Shown: positions 29,173 through 36,992, counted from the first letter of the stretch. The stretch is DNA of 53,061 bases from Thermosporothrix hazakensis (GCF_003253565.1 NZ_QKUF01000036.1:1-53061); one strand, 5' to 3'. The notes: a model not told the origin generated them from the letters alone. Translations and numbers: made by a program.

Positions 29173-29925
29173 ATGGAACGAATTGGCACGATTGATCGAA
29201 ATGAGTGGGTTACAGCCGCAGAGGCTGCGCAAATGCTTGGCACATCAACAAAATATATCCGTACCCTTGCCATACAATACGGCAAGATTGATTATTATCA
29301 GTTGAGTCCGAGTGTCTACCTGTACTATAAGCCCCACATTGAGCAAACCACCATACGGAACCGACCCGGACGGCATCCCAAAAAGCCCGAGCATAGTCAG
29401 GATAGGCAGAAGCTCCAGGCAAAAAAGCACCTCTGGACAAGCTTGGAAGAGCGTTTCAAGCGCACGGTTGACGGAGCTGGTCAATTCATCGACCCAGGAA
29501 TACTGGAGACGGTTGTGGCTCTAAATGCTCTGGGGATCTATACGATCGCCTCATGTGAAGGACATCTCGGCCCTCACGGCGAAGATGAGGGTATGCCCTA
29601 CCCGTGGGTCGAGGTAGAAGCCGCTCCAGAGACAATACAAGGTCTTTCTCTTGAGGAGGAAGCACTTCAGCATCTCCGGGTACGAGCACAGCTCCAAGAG
29701 ATCCTAGAGCACTTCTATACCCGACGTTCCGTACCCTTTGACCACCATCTGATTATTCAGGGGTTCGTCTTTCCCGGTATGCCGCCTATGAATCGCCTTG
29801 AGCCGCAGGGCGCAGGCCTTCAGAATCTTCGTACCGTAGAGGAAAAGCGGCATCATCTCGCCCTCTATCAAGAGGAGATGCGAGCCTTTACTGACTTCCT
29901 CAAGGCACGCTTCTGGAAAGCATAG
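29173..29925 (+). CDS. Helix-turn-helix protein with conserved C-terminal domain of unknown function
   Basis: 250 aa, ATG behind GAAGGAGGTAGACGA. Residues about 10-40 look like a MerR/excisionase-type helix-turn-helix (WVTAAEAAQMLGTSTKYIRT). After a basic linker comes a domain with LETVVALNALGIYTIASCEG and HLGPHGEDEGMPYPWVEVEA, then helical repeats to the C-terminus. I do not recognise a named family for it. The operator-like repeat inside its own promoter suggests autoregulation. A terminator follows directly, so it is a single-gene unit. Confidence 0.6.
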   Translation: MERIGTIDRNEWVTAAEAAQMLGTSTKYIRTLAIQYGKIDYYQLSPSVYLYYKPHIEQTTIRNRPGRHPKKPEHSQDRQKLQAKKHLWTSLEERFKRTVDGAGQFIDPGILETVVALNALGIYTIASCEGHLGPHGEDEGMPYPWVEVEAAPETIQGLSLEEEALQHLRVRAQLQEILEHFYTRRSVPFDHHLIIQGFVFPGMPPMNRLEPQGAGLQNLRTVEEKRHHLALYQEEMRAFTDFLKARFWKA

Positions 29926-29933
29926 GCGTGTTG

Positions 29934-29975
29934 GAGCCAGGGCCGGGATATCCTTTGCCCTGGCTCTTTCTCTTT
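29934..29975 (+). terminator. Intrinsic terminator after the HTH gene
   Basis: Stem GAGCCAGGGC / GCCCTGGCTC (29934-29943 and 29957-29966) followed by TTTCTCTTT. Confidence 0.8.
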
Positions 29976-30134
29976 AGGAAGATACTGTACCACTTCTAAG
30001 CTCAATTCTGATCATAGAGTGAACTGACCTTTCCAGTGAGAAGAGAGCCATATGAATATCACTTGCAGAAATGCTCCTGACTCCCACTTCCGCCTCAAAC
30101 ACTCTCCCTCCTTGAGCAATGTATCCTGAAGCTC

Positions 30135-30541
30135 TTACAAGCATTCCAGGTTCTTCTGAGCCTCGGCCCGCACGCTTTCCAGCTCTGACCGCATCCGCTC
30201 AACCTCTTCTCTTTCTCGTTTTACGCTCTCCTGAAAGGTTGTACGGTGGGCCTGAAGCAGCAGTTCTTTTTTTCTCTCTGTTTTACTATTTTCTGCCGCA
30301 ATGCCTGTATATGCTCCTCCGCACCTGCAAGCTGCTTCTGATCATCCCGGCCTCCCTCGGTAAGCTGTTCTTGGTGCTTGGCTTGAAGCTGTTGTACCTG
30401 TAGCTCCATCGCTTCCATCTGGCAGATTGCGACCTCCGCAGCATCTCGCTCAGTCCGTGCCTCTTCCTGAGCGGCCTTAGTTAATTCAGGAGCGATAGAG
30501 ATATAATGGGTGCTTGGCACAGGAGTGCCGGAGAGTCTCAT
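30135..30541 (-). pseudogene. Coiled-coil protein with a frameshift at a T7 run
   Basis: From ATG 30541 the frame gives a continuous coiled coil (LTKAAQEEARTERDAAEVAI, QLQAKHQEQLTEGG, ALRQKIVKQREK). At the run of seven T (30267-30273 on the plus strand) it leaves this pattern. In the next frame the coiled coil resumes (ELLLQAHRTTFQESVKRERE, EVERMRSELESVRAEAQKN) and stops at 30135. One base difference restores a protein of about 135 aa. Function unknown. Confidence 0.5.
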
Positions 30542-30548
30542 TCTTTAT

Positions 30549-30598
30549 GCAAGAGAAAAGTCCTATAACTGAAGAGTAAGTTGACAAAAAGAGAAGAG
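30549..30598. repeat. 50-bp repeat, second copy
   Basis: Matches 19954-20003 with only a few mismatches. It starts 8 bp from the start codon of the divergent coiled-coil gene and ends about 35 bp before the left end of the IS200/IS605 element. It could be a promoter-bearing repeat (it contains TTGACA) or an old element end. Confidence 0.5.
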
Positions 30599-30757
30599 AA
30601 ATGGTATTTTTCACGTAGAAAATCGTTTTATCGAACCACGCCGTAAAACCCTCGGCTTCAGCCGTAGGGATATAAGGCGCGTTCCTTTTCATGCGGCTGG
30701 GGAAGTGGGGAATGTTGCCGCTTGACAGGAGATAGCTCTGTGCTGTATTTTGTTCGC

Positions 30758-31159
30758 ATGAGTGCAATAACGTACAAATCGAATCGGAATGTCTATTCCT
30801 CTTGCACATACCATGTGGTCTTTTGTCCTCAGTATCGACGCAAGGTGCTGACCGACGAGGTTGCAGAACGCTTGAAGCAGATCCTTCAAGAAGTCTGTGA
30901 AGAGCGTCAAGCTGACCTGCTCGGCATGGAAATCATGCCTGATCACGTGCATCTCTTGCTTGGTTGCGACCCCCAATTTGGGATTCACCGACTGGTTCGA
31001 CTTCTCAAAGGGCGGTCTTCCCATCTGTTGCGCCGAGAATTCCCTGTCTTGGTACGCACGTTACCAACGTTGTGGACATCTTCCTCTTTTGTGAGTACGG
31101 TTGGCGGAGCACCGTTCGCCGTCATCAAGCAAGACGTTGAGCATCAAAAGAATGTCTAG
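30758..31159 (+). CDS. tnpA: IS200/IS605 TnpA transposase with catalytic Tyr replaced by Asp
   Basis: 133 aa from ATG 30758, normal length. The HUH metal-binding motif is intact (PDHVHLLL, His63 and His65) in a typical context (YHVVFCPQYRRKVL, GMEIMPDHVHLLLGC). The C-terminal helix reads AVIKQDVEHQ where the family has VIKQYVENQ: position 126, the nucleophile that cuts the DNA, is Asp (GAC) instead of Tyr (TAC). Single-strand transposition should be lost while folding and DNA binding may remain. Its stop overlaps the tnpB start by 8 bp. Confidence 0.85.
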   Translation: MSAITYKSNRNVYSSCTYHVVFCPQYRRKVLTDEVAERLKQILQEVCEERQADLLGMEIMPDHVHLLLGCDPQFGIHRLVRLLKGRSSHLLRREFPVLVRTLPTLWTSSSFVSTVGGAPFAVIKQDVEHQKNV

Positions 31160-32318
31160 CCTGAAAACATATAAATATCGCTTATATCCCACGAAAAAGC
31201 AAGCGATCACATTACAAGGCGTGCTTGATCGCCTTCGAGAACTCTACAACGCGGCCTTGCAAGAGCGTCGAGACTGCTATAGGTATACCGGCAAGGGAAC
31301 AAGCTACACACAGCAAGCTGCCCAACTCTCCGAGATCAAGGAACTGCGCCCGGAGTACCAGCAGATTCATAGCCAGGTCTTGCAAGACACGCTCAGGCGG
31401 GTGGACAAAGCCTTCCAGGCGTTCTTCCGTCGCGTCAAAGAGGGCGAGACGCCCGGCTATCCCAGATACCAGGGCAAGAACCGCTTTGACAGCTTCACCT
31501 ACCCACAATCGGGCTTTTCCGTGACGCACGACAACCGCTTGTGTCTCTCCAAGATTGGCACGATCAAGCTCAAGTTGCACCGCCCCATCGAGGGCAAGGG
31601 AAAAACCTGTACGCTCAAGCGAGAAGGCGATCACTGGTATTGTTGTTTCGTCTGTGAAGTGGAAACCATACCGCGTACTCCCTCTCCTGATGAAGAGGTG
31701 GGCGTTGATCTCGGTGTCTCGAAGCTGGCGACCCTCTCCACAGGCGATGTGATCGAACACCCTCGCTTCTACCGCCAGGCCCAGAAGAAGCTGGCGAAGG
31801 CACAACAGGCTCTCTCTCGCAAAAAGAAGGGAAGTCATCGGCGCAAGAAAGCCGTCAAGCGGGTAGCGCGCTTGCATCGCAAGGTGCGCCATCAGCGCAA
31901 CGATTACCTGCACAAATGGAGTCGCTGGCTGGTCAATACCTATCAGACCATTGTCTTTGAAGAGCTGGCTCCTGCCACCCTCTCCAAACGGCCAAAGGTG
32001 AAGCAGGATGCCGAAACCGGGCAGTATCTGCCCAATGGAGCCAGTGCGAAAGCCGGTCTGAACAAAAGTATTTTGGACGCTGGATGGCGTCAATTCGTCA
32101 CCTTCTGTCAGTACAAGGCAGCATGGGCCGGTACGGTGCAGATCGTGATGGTTGACCCCAAATACACCAGCCAGACCTGTAGCGGCTGTGGCGCGGTCAA
32201 GAAAAAGGAACTCTCGGAACGCTGGCATGCGTGCGAGTGTGGGTGTTCCCTTGACCGCGATCATAACGCAGCGATCAACATCCTTCGGCTCGGACGGAGC
32301 CGTCAAGCGAACACTTGA
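31152..32318 (+). CDS. tnpB: TnpB RNA-guided nuclease (IS605-type)
   Basis: 388 aa from ATG 31152, overlapping tnpA; an upstream in-frame extension to 31101 is unlikely. Order: N-terminal KTYKYRLYPTKKQAITLQ, wedge region, then a RuvC-type nuclease with all three acidic residues (VGVDLGVSKLATLS near 185, IVFEELAP near 270, DRDHNAAINIL near 365) and a zinc ribbon (CSGCG ... CECGC). Length and motifs indicate an intact enzyme that uses an RNA overlapping its own 3' end as guide scaffold. With tnpA mutated, it may persist for its nuclease or regulatory effect. Confidence 0.88.
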   Translation: MSSLKTYKYRLYPTKKQAITLQGVLDRLRELYNAALQERRDCYRYTGKGTSYTQQAAQLSEIKELRPEYQQIHSQVLQDTLRRVDKAFQAFFRRVKEGETPGYPRYQGKNRFDSFTYPQSGFSVTHDNRLCLSKIGTIKLKLHRPIEGKGKTCTLKREGDHWYCCFVCEVETIPRTPSPDEEVGVDLGVSKLATLSTGDVIEHPRFYRQAQKKLAKAQQALSRKKKGSHRRKKAVKRVARLHRKVRHQRNDYLHKWSRWLVNTYQTIVFEELAPATLSKRPKVKQDAETGQYLPNGASAKAGLNKSILDAGWRQFVTFCQYKAAWAGTVQIVMVDPKYTSQTCSGCGAVKKKELSERWHACECGCSLDRDHNAAINILRLGRSRQANT

Positions 32319-32346
32319 GAAGCCCCCGGATTTATCCGTGGGGAGT
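32200..32346 (+). ncRNA. Predicted guide (omega/re) RNA scaffold of the IS605-type TnpB
   Basis: In this family the guide RNA arises from the 3' part of tnpB and the right end, finishing with a hairpin. The hairpin here is GCCCCCGGATTTATCCGTGG plus GG, the same shape as those beside the other two TnpB genes. The guide would be the flanking bases after about 32346. The 5' boundary is arbitrary. Confidence 0.4.
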
Positions 32347-32437
32347 CGTCACATGACGATCCGAAGCAAGGAATTGGAAATTTGGAGACCACGAAGTCTT
32401 TGACCTTCGCTCAAGGAAGGGAAGAATGGAGGAATAT

Positions 32438-33442
32438 ATGGTTGAGCGGCAAGAACTTTCATGGCTTCTTCGCCAGGAATATGGCTTGGACGGAAAACTC
32501 CATCTCTTACACTCTGTAGACGGAACTGATGGGAAACAGATTCTTGTGATGTATCGTCTTGATATTCCTCATGGCCACTCATGGATTATACAAGCGTATC
32601 ATGAAACTTTCGCACAACAGCCTATTTTCCCCTGGATCACAGATAATTCCTTGCTCCGTTGGCTCGAACATCGAGCGGCCCTCCTTTCATTTCTAGAGCA
32701 ACAGAAATACCCTGCACCCCGCCTTCGCCTGACCCAGAACCAGAAAATGCTTTGTTGCCACAATGGTTGGTTTCTCTCTGTTTCTTCATTTATTGATGGA
32801 ATAGCAGAAGACATGTCGATTGAGACGCTTTCTTCCGCTGCTACCTATTTAGGTTCCCTCCATCAGCTTCCGCTTCCATCAAATATATCCTGGTCCTGGT
32901 GGAATCCCTCGCTTATGGCCCGAGCACAGGAACCTCTGGATCATGTTCTTTCCAATAGAGAGGATCTTAAGGATCTTCTCCACACCTGTTCGCATCTTTT
33001 GCAATCTGTCCTTCAATACGTCGGTCCTCTCTCTCTGGTACATGGCGATTGCTGGCTTCCCAATTTATTGAGGACAAAAGAAAATGTAGCGTTCATTGAC
33101 TGGGAGTTTGCTGGCAAAGGGTATGCCGTACTTGATTTAGGAGCCTTTCTGCTCAAAGGACAGTATTTACCAGGTGGTATCCTTCCTCAAAAGATGATTC
33201 CACAGCGTGTCCAGGCAATTGTAGAGGGCTATAGACAAAGAAGGCAGTTAAGCGAAGAAGAGATAGCTCTTCTACCAGATGCGATACGCTTTACCATGGC
33301 TTGGCGAGGTATTTTGGCATGTGCTCGTTTTTCCTCTAATATCCGGACATCAGGCATTGATGCACTCTTTTCTCGTGTCCAGCAGGGTTTACAATTAGCC
33401 AATGATATTATCCCTATAGCTCTTCGTGCATTACAGTACTAA
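32438..33442 (+). CDS. APH/choline-kinase-like phosphotransferase of the lasso cluster
   Basis: 334 aa from ATG 32438 (GGAGG five bases upstream); ATG 32426, four codons earlier, is the alternative. Aminoglycoside-phosphotransferase fold: an N-lobe with WLLRQEYGLDGKLHLLHSVD, then the catalytic loop LVHGDCWLPNLL (HGDxxxxN) and metal motif IDWEFAGKGYAVLDLGAFL. These transfer phosphate from ATP to a small molecule, sugar or peptide hydroxyl. It is the first gene before a lasso precursor on the same strand, separated by 186 bp that hold a second promoter. Possible roles: phosphorylating the lasso peptide (the core has Ser and Tyr) or self-protection. Neither is shown by sequence. Confidence 0.75.
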   Translation: MVERQELSWLLRQEYGLDGKLHLLHSVDGTDGKQILVMYRLDIPHGHSWIIQAYHETFAQQPIFPWITDNSLLRWLEHRAALLSFLEQQKYPAPRLRLTQNQKMLCCHNGWFLSVSSFIDGIAEDMSIETLSSAATYLGSLHQLPLPSNISWSWWNPSLMARAQEPLDHVLSNREDLKDLLHTCSHLLQSVLQYVGPLSLVHGDCWLPNLLRTKENVAFIDWEFAGKGYAVLDLGAFLLKGQYLPGGILPQKMIPQRVQAIVEGYRQRRQLSEEEIALLPDAIRFTMAWRGILACARFSSNIRTSGIDALFSRVQQGLQLANDIIPIALRALQY

Positions 33443-33510
33443 ATTCACTTATGTTATCTCTCTTCTGTGGATAAAACTATATCCCATTTTCCCTACTCAT
33501 TTAAGGGAAC

Positions 33511-33539
33511 TTGATTATCGTTTCACTTTTTGATATATT
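33511..33539 (+). promoter_or_regulatory. Promoter of the lasso precursor
   Basis: TTGATT (33511-33516), 17-nt spacer, TATATT (33534-33539), 90 bp before the precursor ATG. Confidence 0.55.
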
Positions 33540-33553
33540 TTAGAGTAGTAGAT

Positions 33554-33581
33554 AGAAGAAATGCTTGGAAACATTTCTTCT
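33554..33581 (+). terminator. Hairpin in the 5' leader of the lasso precursor
   Basis: Stem AGAAGAAATG / CATTTCTTCT with an 8-nt loop, followed after a pyrimidine stretch by seven T at 33594-33600. It lies between the predicted promoter and the precursor ATG. It could terminate read-through from the kinase gene, act as an attenuator, or protect the mRNA. Confidence 0.4.
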
Positions 33582-33628
33582 TCTCTTTCTAGATTTTTTT
33601 CATCTTTTTCTTGAGAAAGAGGGTCCTA

Positions 33629-33790
33629 ATGGAAAAACAGACACGCCGTACGCGTAAGGCATCCAATACATCAGGGAAGCGTCTTCCCCTAACTCAACCA
33701 AAAGTCCGGACACTTGGTCGTGTTGAACAACTAACCAGAGGAGGAGGAGATTCAAAAGAATTTGATAGCTACGAAGATCATCGTCCATAG
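33629..33790 (+). CDS. Lasso peptide precursor (A gene)
   Basis: 53 aa. ATG 33629 has GAAAGAGGG five bases upstream. The leader ends LPLTQPKVRTLGRVEQLTR and matches the recognition pattern P-x-[LV]-x3-G-x5-T exactly (Pro, +2 Val, +6 Gly, +12 Thr); the usual Tyr three before Pro is Leu. The conserved Thr falls at position -2 of the cleavage site. Predicted core: GGGDSKEFDSYEDHRP, 16 residues, Gly1 as ring nitrogen. Acceptors in the allowed window are Glu7 or Asp9, giving a 7- or 9-residue ring. Six acidic residues in total make an unusually acidic core. It is followed 74 bp later by the cyclase gene. Function of the product (antibacterial, signal, metal binding) is unknown. Confidence 0.85.
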   Translation: MEKQTRRTRKASNTSGKRLPLTQPKVRTLGRVEQLTRGGGDSKEFDSYEDHRP

Positions 33791-33864
33791 ATAGATCGAG
33801 CTTTTTGAACGGTACGGTGACGATTGTCCCGTATCGTTTTTTCACTCCACAGAGAGGAGTACCT

Positions 33865-35496
33865 ATGCATTCCTTTCTCACCTTTTCTCATTGTTCTGGT
33901 ATACACCAGTGGGAAGAGACATTAACGTTGACCCAGGGAACACTGACTTTTGCCGGAACACTTTTCTCTGTTTGCCAACAGGAAACTTGTCTGGCTCACT
34001 TTCTTGCAGGACAATATCAAGAAGCCTGTACACTACTTAAGGGCGATTATGTCGGGTGCTTTGTTTCCTCACATGTTGTAGTCTTCTGGAAGACACAAAC
34101 AAGTAATAGGACTCTTTTCTATCGTCGCGATGGAGCATTGGTGCGTTGGTCTACCACACCAACTGATTTGATCGATAGCCTGGACGATTTTACGAGAACA
34201 GGCCTTCATGCCTGTTGTTGGGGAGAGAATGCCTGGATTTACCAACAGCTCCATTGGACCCCTGCTGGTTATGCAGTTGTACTGACTCCTGAGCGTGAAA
34301 CAGTATTTCCGCTTCAACAGCCTTCTCTTCAGAAGAGTCAGTTCCCACGCCGTTCCCTTCAGCAGTGGGCTGAAGAGGCTTTTTCCAGACTTTGTCAAGC
34401 CGTTCATCCGCTTGTAGCATGTCAAAAAACTATAGGAGTGCTTTTGAGTGGAGGAATTGATTCATCTGCGCTTGCAGCAGCACTGGTGTATCAGGGCGCC
34501 TCTGTTATTGGCTATCATTTTGCGCATAAACAAAATGCTGCAAATGAGAGATCATTTGCTCAGGCTGTTTGTACAACCCTCAATATTCCATTTCGCTGGA
34601 TTCCCGCCTCGATAGGACCTGACTACCTCCTTGGTTATCTTTCTCAAACCTGGATTATGCCGCATCCCTATGGGCATGGAGGATATCGTTGGTTTGAGCA
34701 GATAGCGGATTTGATGAGGCAAGATCGAGTAACAATAGCAGTAACCGGGAGGTACGCTGATACCGCTTTTGGTCCCTTGGAACGGTACAGTATAGCGGAT
34801 ATTCTCTCGGCACCGCTTCCTTGGAAAGAGCGGTGGAACATGCTTTTGCACTCGCTCTCGACAAATTGGGAGCTCCCTGATCTGTTCCGGAGCTTTTTGC
34901 ACTCCGATTCTCTCATTAACTCTGCCTCTTTTTCTCGCTCAGATCATGTTCTGGATCAACCAAAACACCGTGCCGATTTTCTTTCTGCTCTGCCGAATCG
35001 ATCCTTCTTAACCTATTCACCCTTTGCTACGGAACGAAGCCTTGATTTCTCCCCCCAAGACCTTGCGACAGAAGAACTCTGGCATCATTATGGTATTGAG
35101 ATCTTTCATCCATACTCCTATGAACCTATTCAAGAGTTTGCCGCTCAGCTACCATATGCATACCGATTCTTTCCCTTCCAGGGTCAAAAAATAACAAAAC
35201 CTGTACTTCGGTTAGCTTTTGCCCATCTGCTACCTCCTGAAGTACTTCGACGTGTTCGCTGTCTTTGGCTCAATGTTCCTGGGCAAACCCTCTGTTTGAA
35301 CGAGCACCTTCTTTTAGCGAAGTTACTCGGAAGTGATGACGCATGGGTAGTCCGTTTGGGCTTCGTCAACCAAGAAAGATTACGACAAGTTCTTACTGAT
35401 CCTAGCCGACTTCGGGCCAACTCCCAGACCTTGATTGCGACGGCAATGGTTGAGCTTTTTCTGCGGCAACATAGTATCTCTTCTCTACTCCAATGA
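33865..35496 (+). CDS. Lasso cyclase, asparagine-synthetase-B-like (C protein)
   Basis: 543 aa from ATG 33865 behind AGAGGAG; the in-frame ATG at 33805 has no ribosome site. N-terminal glutaminase-like domain without a catalytic Cys (MHSFLTFSHCSGIHQWEETL) and a C-terminal synthetase domain with the ATP pyrophosphatase loop LLSGGIDSSALAAALV (about residues 191-206). Lasso cyclases adenylate the Asp/Glu side chain of the core, allowing the N-terminal amine to close the macrolactam around the tail. Length is normal for the family. The next gene starts 19 bp after its stop. Confidence 0.9.
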   Translation: MHSFLTFSHCSGIHQWEETLTLTQGTLTFAGTLFSVCQQETCLAHFLAGQYQEACTLLKGDYVGCFVSSHVVVFWKTQTSNRTLFYRRDGALVRWSTTPTDLIDSLDDFTRTGLHACCWGENAWIYQQLHWTPAGYAVVLTPERETVFPLQQPSLQKSQFPRRSLQQWAEEAFSRLCQAVHPLVACQKTIGVLLSGGIDSSALAAALVYQGASVIGYHFAHKQNAANERSFAQAVCTTLNIPFRWIPASIGPDYLLGYLSQTWIMPHPYGHGGYRWFEQIADLMRQDRVTIAVTGRYADTAFGPLERYSIADILSAPLPWKERWNMLLHSLSTNWELPDLFRSFLHSDSLINSASFSRSDHVLDQPKHRADFLSALPNRSFLTYSPFATERSLDFSPQDLATEELWHHYGIEIFHPYSYEPIQEFAAQLPYAYRFFPFQGQKITKPVLRLAFAHLLPPEVLRRVRCLWLNVPGQTLCLNEHLLLAKLLGSDDAWVVRLGFVNQERLRQVLTDPSRLRANSQTLIATAMVELFLRQHSISSLLQ

Positions 35497-35515
35497 GCAA
35501 ATAGAGGTCTTACAT

Positions 35516-36403
35516 ATGGGACAAATTCATCTCACTCCAGGAACGACCTTTGACATAACTGATGGGAGCATCGTTTTCCTTTCTGAGCAGAGCGGATATT
35601 ATTATACTCTCGATCAATGTCAGACATGTTTGTTTCTTGCATTGCTGCTTACCGATACCTTAGAACAGGCTGCACAAGCAGCGAAAGAAGATATCGATGC
35701 AGACGAAACGACAATTATTACAACCTGCGAGGCGTTGTGTAGCCAGCTAGAATCATACGGTTTGATTCAACGGGGAGAGACACCTGTAATTGTAGATAAA
35801 GAATGTCGAGTAGATCAAAACCATACAGCACTTTTTTCTTCTTATCGCCCTGCTGTTTCTCAGCCTCTCTGGTATCAGCAATCAATTCCATGGGAGTTTT
35901 TTCAGACTGGTTCGACATCTTTGAGTCCTCTTCCTTCAATCTCGTGGCACTCTCGTCTCTCTGCCTTATTTCAAGCTGCCAGTCTGCTCATACTCTTTCG
36001 GCGAACGCAAAGAATGCAATGGTTGCCGTTAATAAAGCAGAGATTGAATGAGTTAGCCATCCCTAATAGGACGCTCTCTCTAGAACCTGAAAACTGGCAA
36101 CGGTTAGGGAGACGGGAGCTACTCTGGAGCCAGTTTTTGACACGAATATTTTTTCCGCGAGGGAAATGTGTCCCATGCTCGTTAGGTCTCTGTGCTTATC
36201 TGTTAGCACTGGGATTGCCTGCTCAGTTGGTTATCGGGCGTGCTCAGTTTGATTCATCTGATATATTTCACGCCTGGGTTGAAATAGCAGATCGGGTTAT
36301 CAACGATGATGACGTCATTCGGTTGGGATATACTGTTTTATGGCGCGTTCCAGAAAGCTTCACTCAAAGCCAGTCATTGAGCCAGAAAAAAATAAGGATG
36401 TGA
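35516..36403 (+). CDS. Fused lasso leader-recognition (PqqD/RRE) and leader-peptidase protein (B protein)
   Basis: 295 aa from ATG 35516 (AGAGG upstream); the in-frame start at 35435 would overlap the cyclase gene. Residues about 1-90 are a PqqD-like recognition domain (LTPGTTFDITDGSIVFLSEQ, SGYYYTLDQCQTCLFLALLL) that binds the leader. Residues about 150-290 are a transglutaminase-like cysteine peptidase: Cys218 in GKCVPCSLGLCAYLLALGLP, His252 in DIFHAWVEIADR and Asp near 264. It cuts after the Thr-Arg of the leader to free Gly1. Many lasso clusters encode these as separate B1 and B2 proteins; here they are fused. Last gene before a strong terminator. Confidence 0.88.
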   Translation: MGQIHLTPGTTFDITDGSIVFLSEQSGYYYTLDQCQTCLFLALLLTDTLEQAAQAAKEDIDADETTIITTCEALCSQLESYGLIQRGETPVIVDKECRVDQNHTALFSSYRPAVSQPLWYQQSIPWEFFQTGSTSLSPLPSISWHSRLSALFQAASLLILFRRTQRMQWLPLIKQRLNELAIPNRTLSLEPENWQRLGRRELLWSQFLTRIFFPRGKCVPCSLGLCAYLLALGLPAQLVIGRAQFDSSDIFHAWVEIADRVINDDDVIRLGYTVLWRVPESFTQSQSLSQKKIRM

Positions 36404-36540
36404 AATTATCAATGTCATATACTGAAGAACAAGTTTAAATGAAGGATGAGTGGATATGAAAAAGAAAACACCTTCCCTGAGTCACACGACCTGAAGAATC
36501 TGTGCTGCGATCTTGAGGCTAGAGAAGATCAAGAAGAGCA

Positions 36541-36568
36541 AAAAGGCTATCAGAACTGATAGCCTTTT
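36541..36568. terminator. Terminator of the lasso operon
   Basis: Perfect stem AAAAGGCTATCAG / CTGATAGCCTTTT with a 2-nt loop, followed by AATTTTTC. Symmetrical A and T flanks make it usable from both strands. No exporter gene lies between the B gene and this point. Confidence 0.8.
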
Positions 36569-36728
36569 AATTTTTCTATCCGCATGCGTCTCTAAAATAG
36601 ACGGTCACCTTTCGCGATCACCCAAAAAGCTATCTACTCTATTACAGGAGAGAAGATGCAAAAGCATCCCCACTCTATTTTGGCTGAGTGAAGTAGAGAA
36701 TAGATCTCTTCTAGCGAGATTCTGGTTT

Positions 36729-36992
36729 TCAGCGTGTTTCATGTTTGCTTCCCTTGACAGTGATTCTCTTCGACATGTGCTCTGGCTTCAGATAGAAATG
36801 CTGATTATACTCGATATATTGTCTGACAAACTCTCGCTCACCGATACGAATCAGCTCATAACCATAAACCTCGTGCTCCGACTCACTCATATCTCTGACA
36901 CGTTGTAACAACGACTCATACCGATGATACCGGTAAACTCGCTGTTTTTTTATCCGCTTTTCAAAGTGCTCCGCTTCATCATGCCAGGTCAA
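36729..36992 (-). CDS. Small charged hypothetical protein, 5' end uncertain
   Basis: Up to 87 aa from TTG 36992. Composition looks coding: basic and aromatic-rich (HFEKRIKKQRVYRYHRYESL, YELIRIGEREFVRQYIEYNQ). No ribosome site at the start; a preceding frame ending FPERTEPFDLA suggests the true N-terminus lies upstream across a frameshift. No family recognised. Confidence 0.35.
   Translation of the reverse strand: MTWHDEAEHFEKRIKKQRVYRYHRYESLLQRVRDMSESEHEVYGYELIRIGEREFVRQYIEYNQHFYLKPEHMSKRITVKGSKHETR

Larger units (their letters stand above)
30634..32346 (+). mobile_element. IS200/IS605-family element (tnpA + tnpB)
   Basis: Two genes in the usual overlapping order are bounded by subterminal hairpins: CCCTCGGCTTCAGCCGTAGGG on the left near 30650 and CCCCCGGATTTATCCGTGGGG on the right near 32323-32343. 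There are no terminal inverted repeats, as expected for single-strand Y1 transposition. Exact cleavage sites cannot be fixed from sequence alone. Confidence 0.75.

Noticed and set aside
31212..32306. 364-aa minus-strand open frame
   Set aside because: Exact antisense shadow of the intact TnpB at 31152-32318.
36436..36496. A 12-codon ORF (MKKKTPSLSHTT) after the lasso B gene as a second precursor
   Set aside because: Too short, no core and no leader motif.
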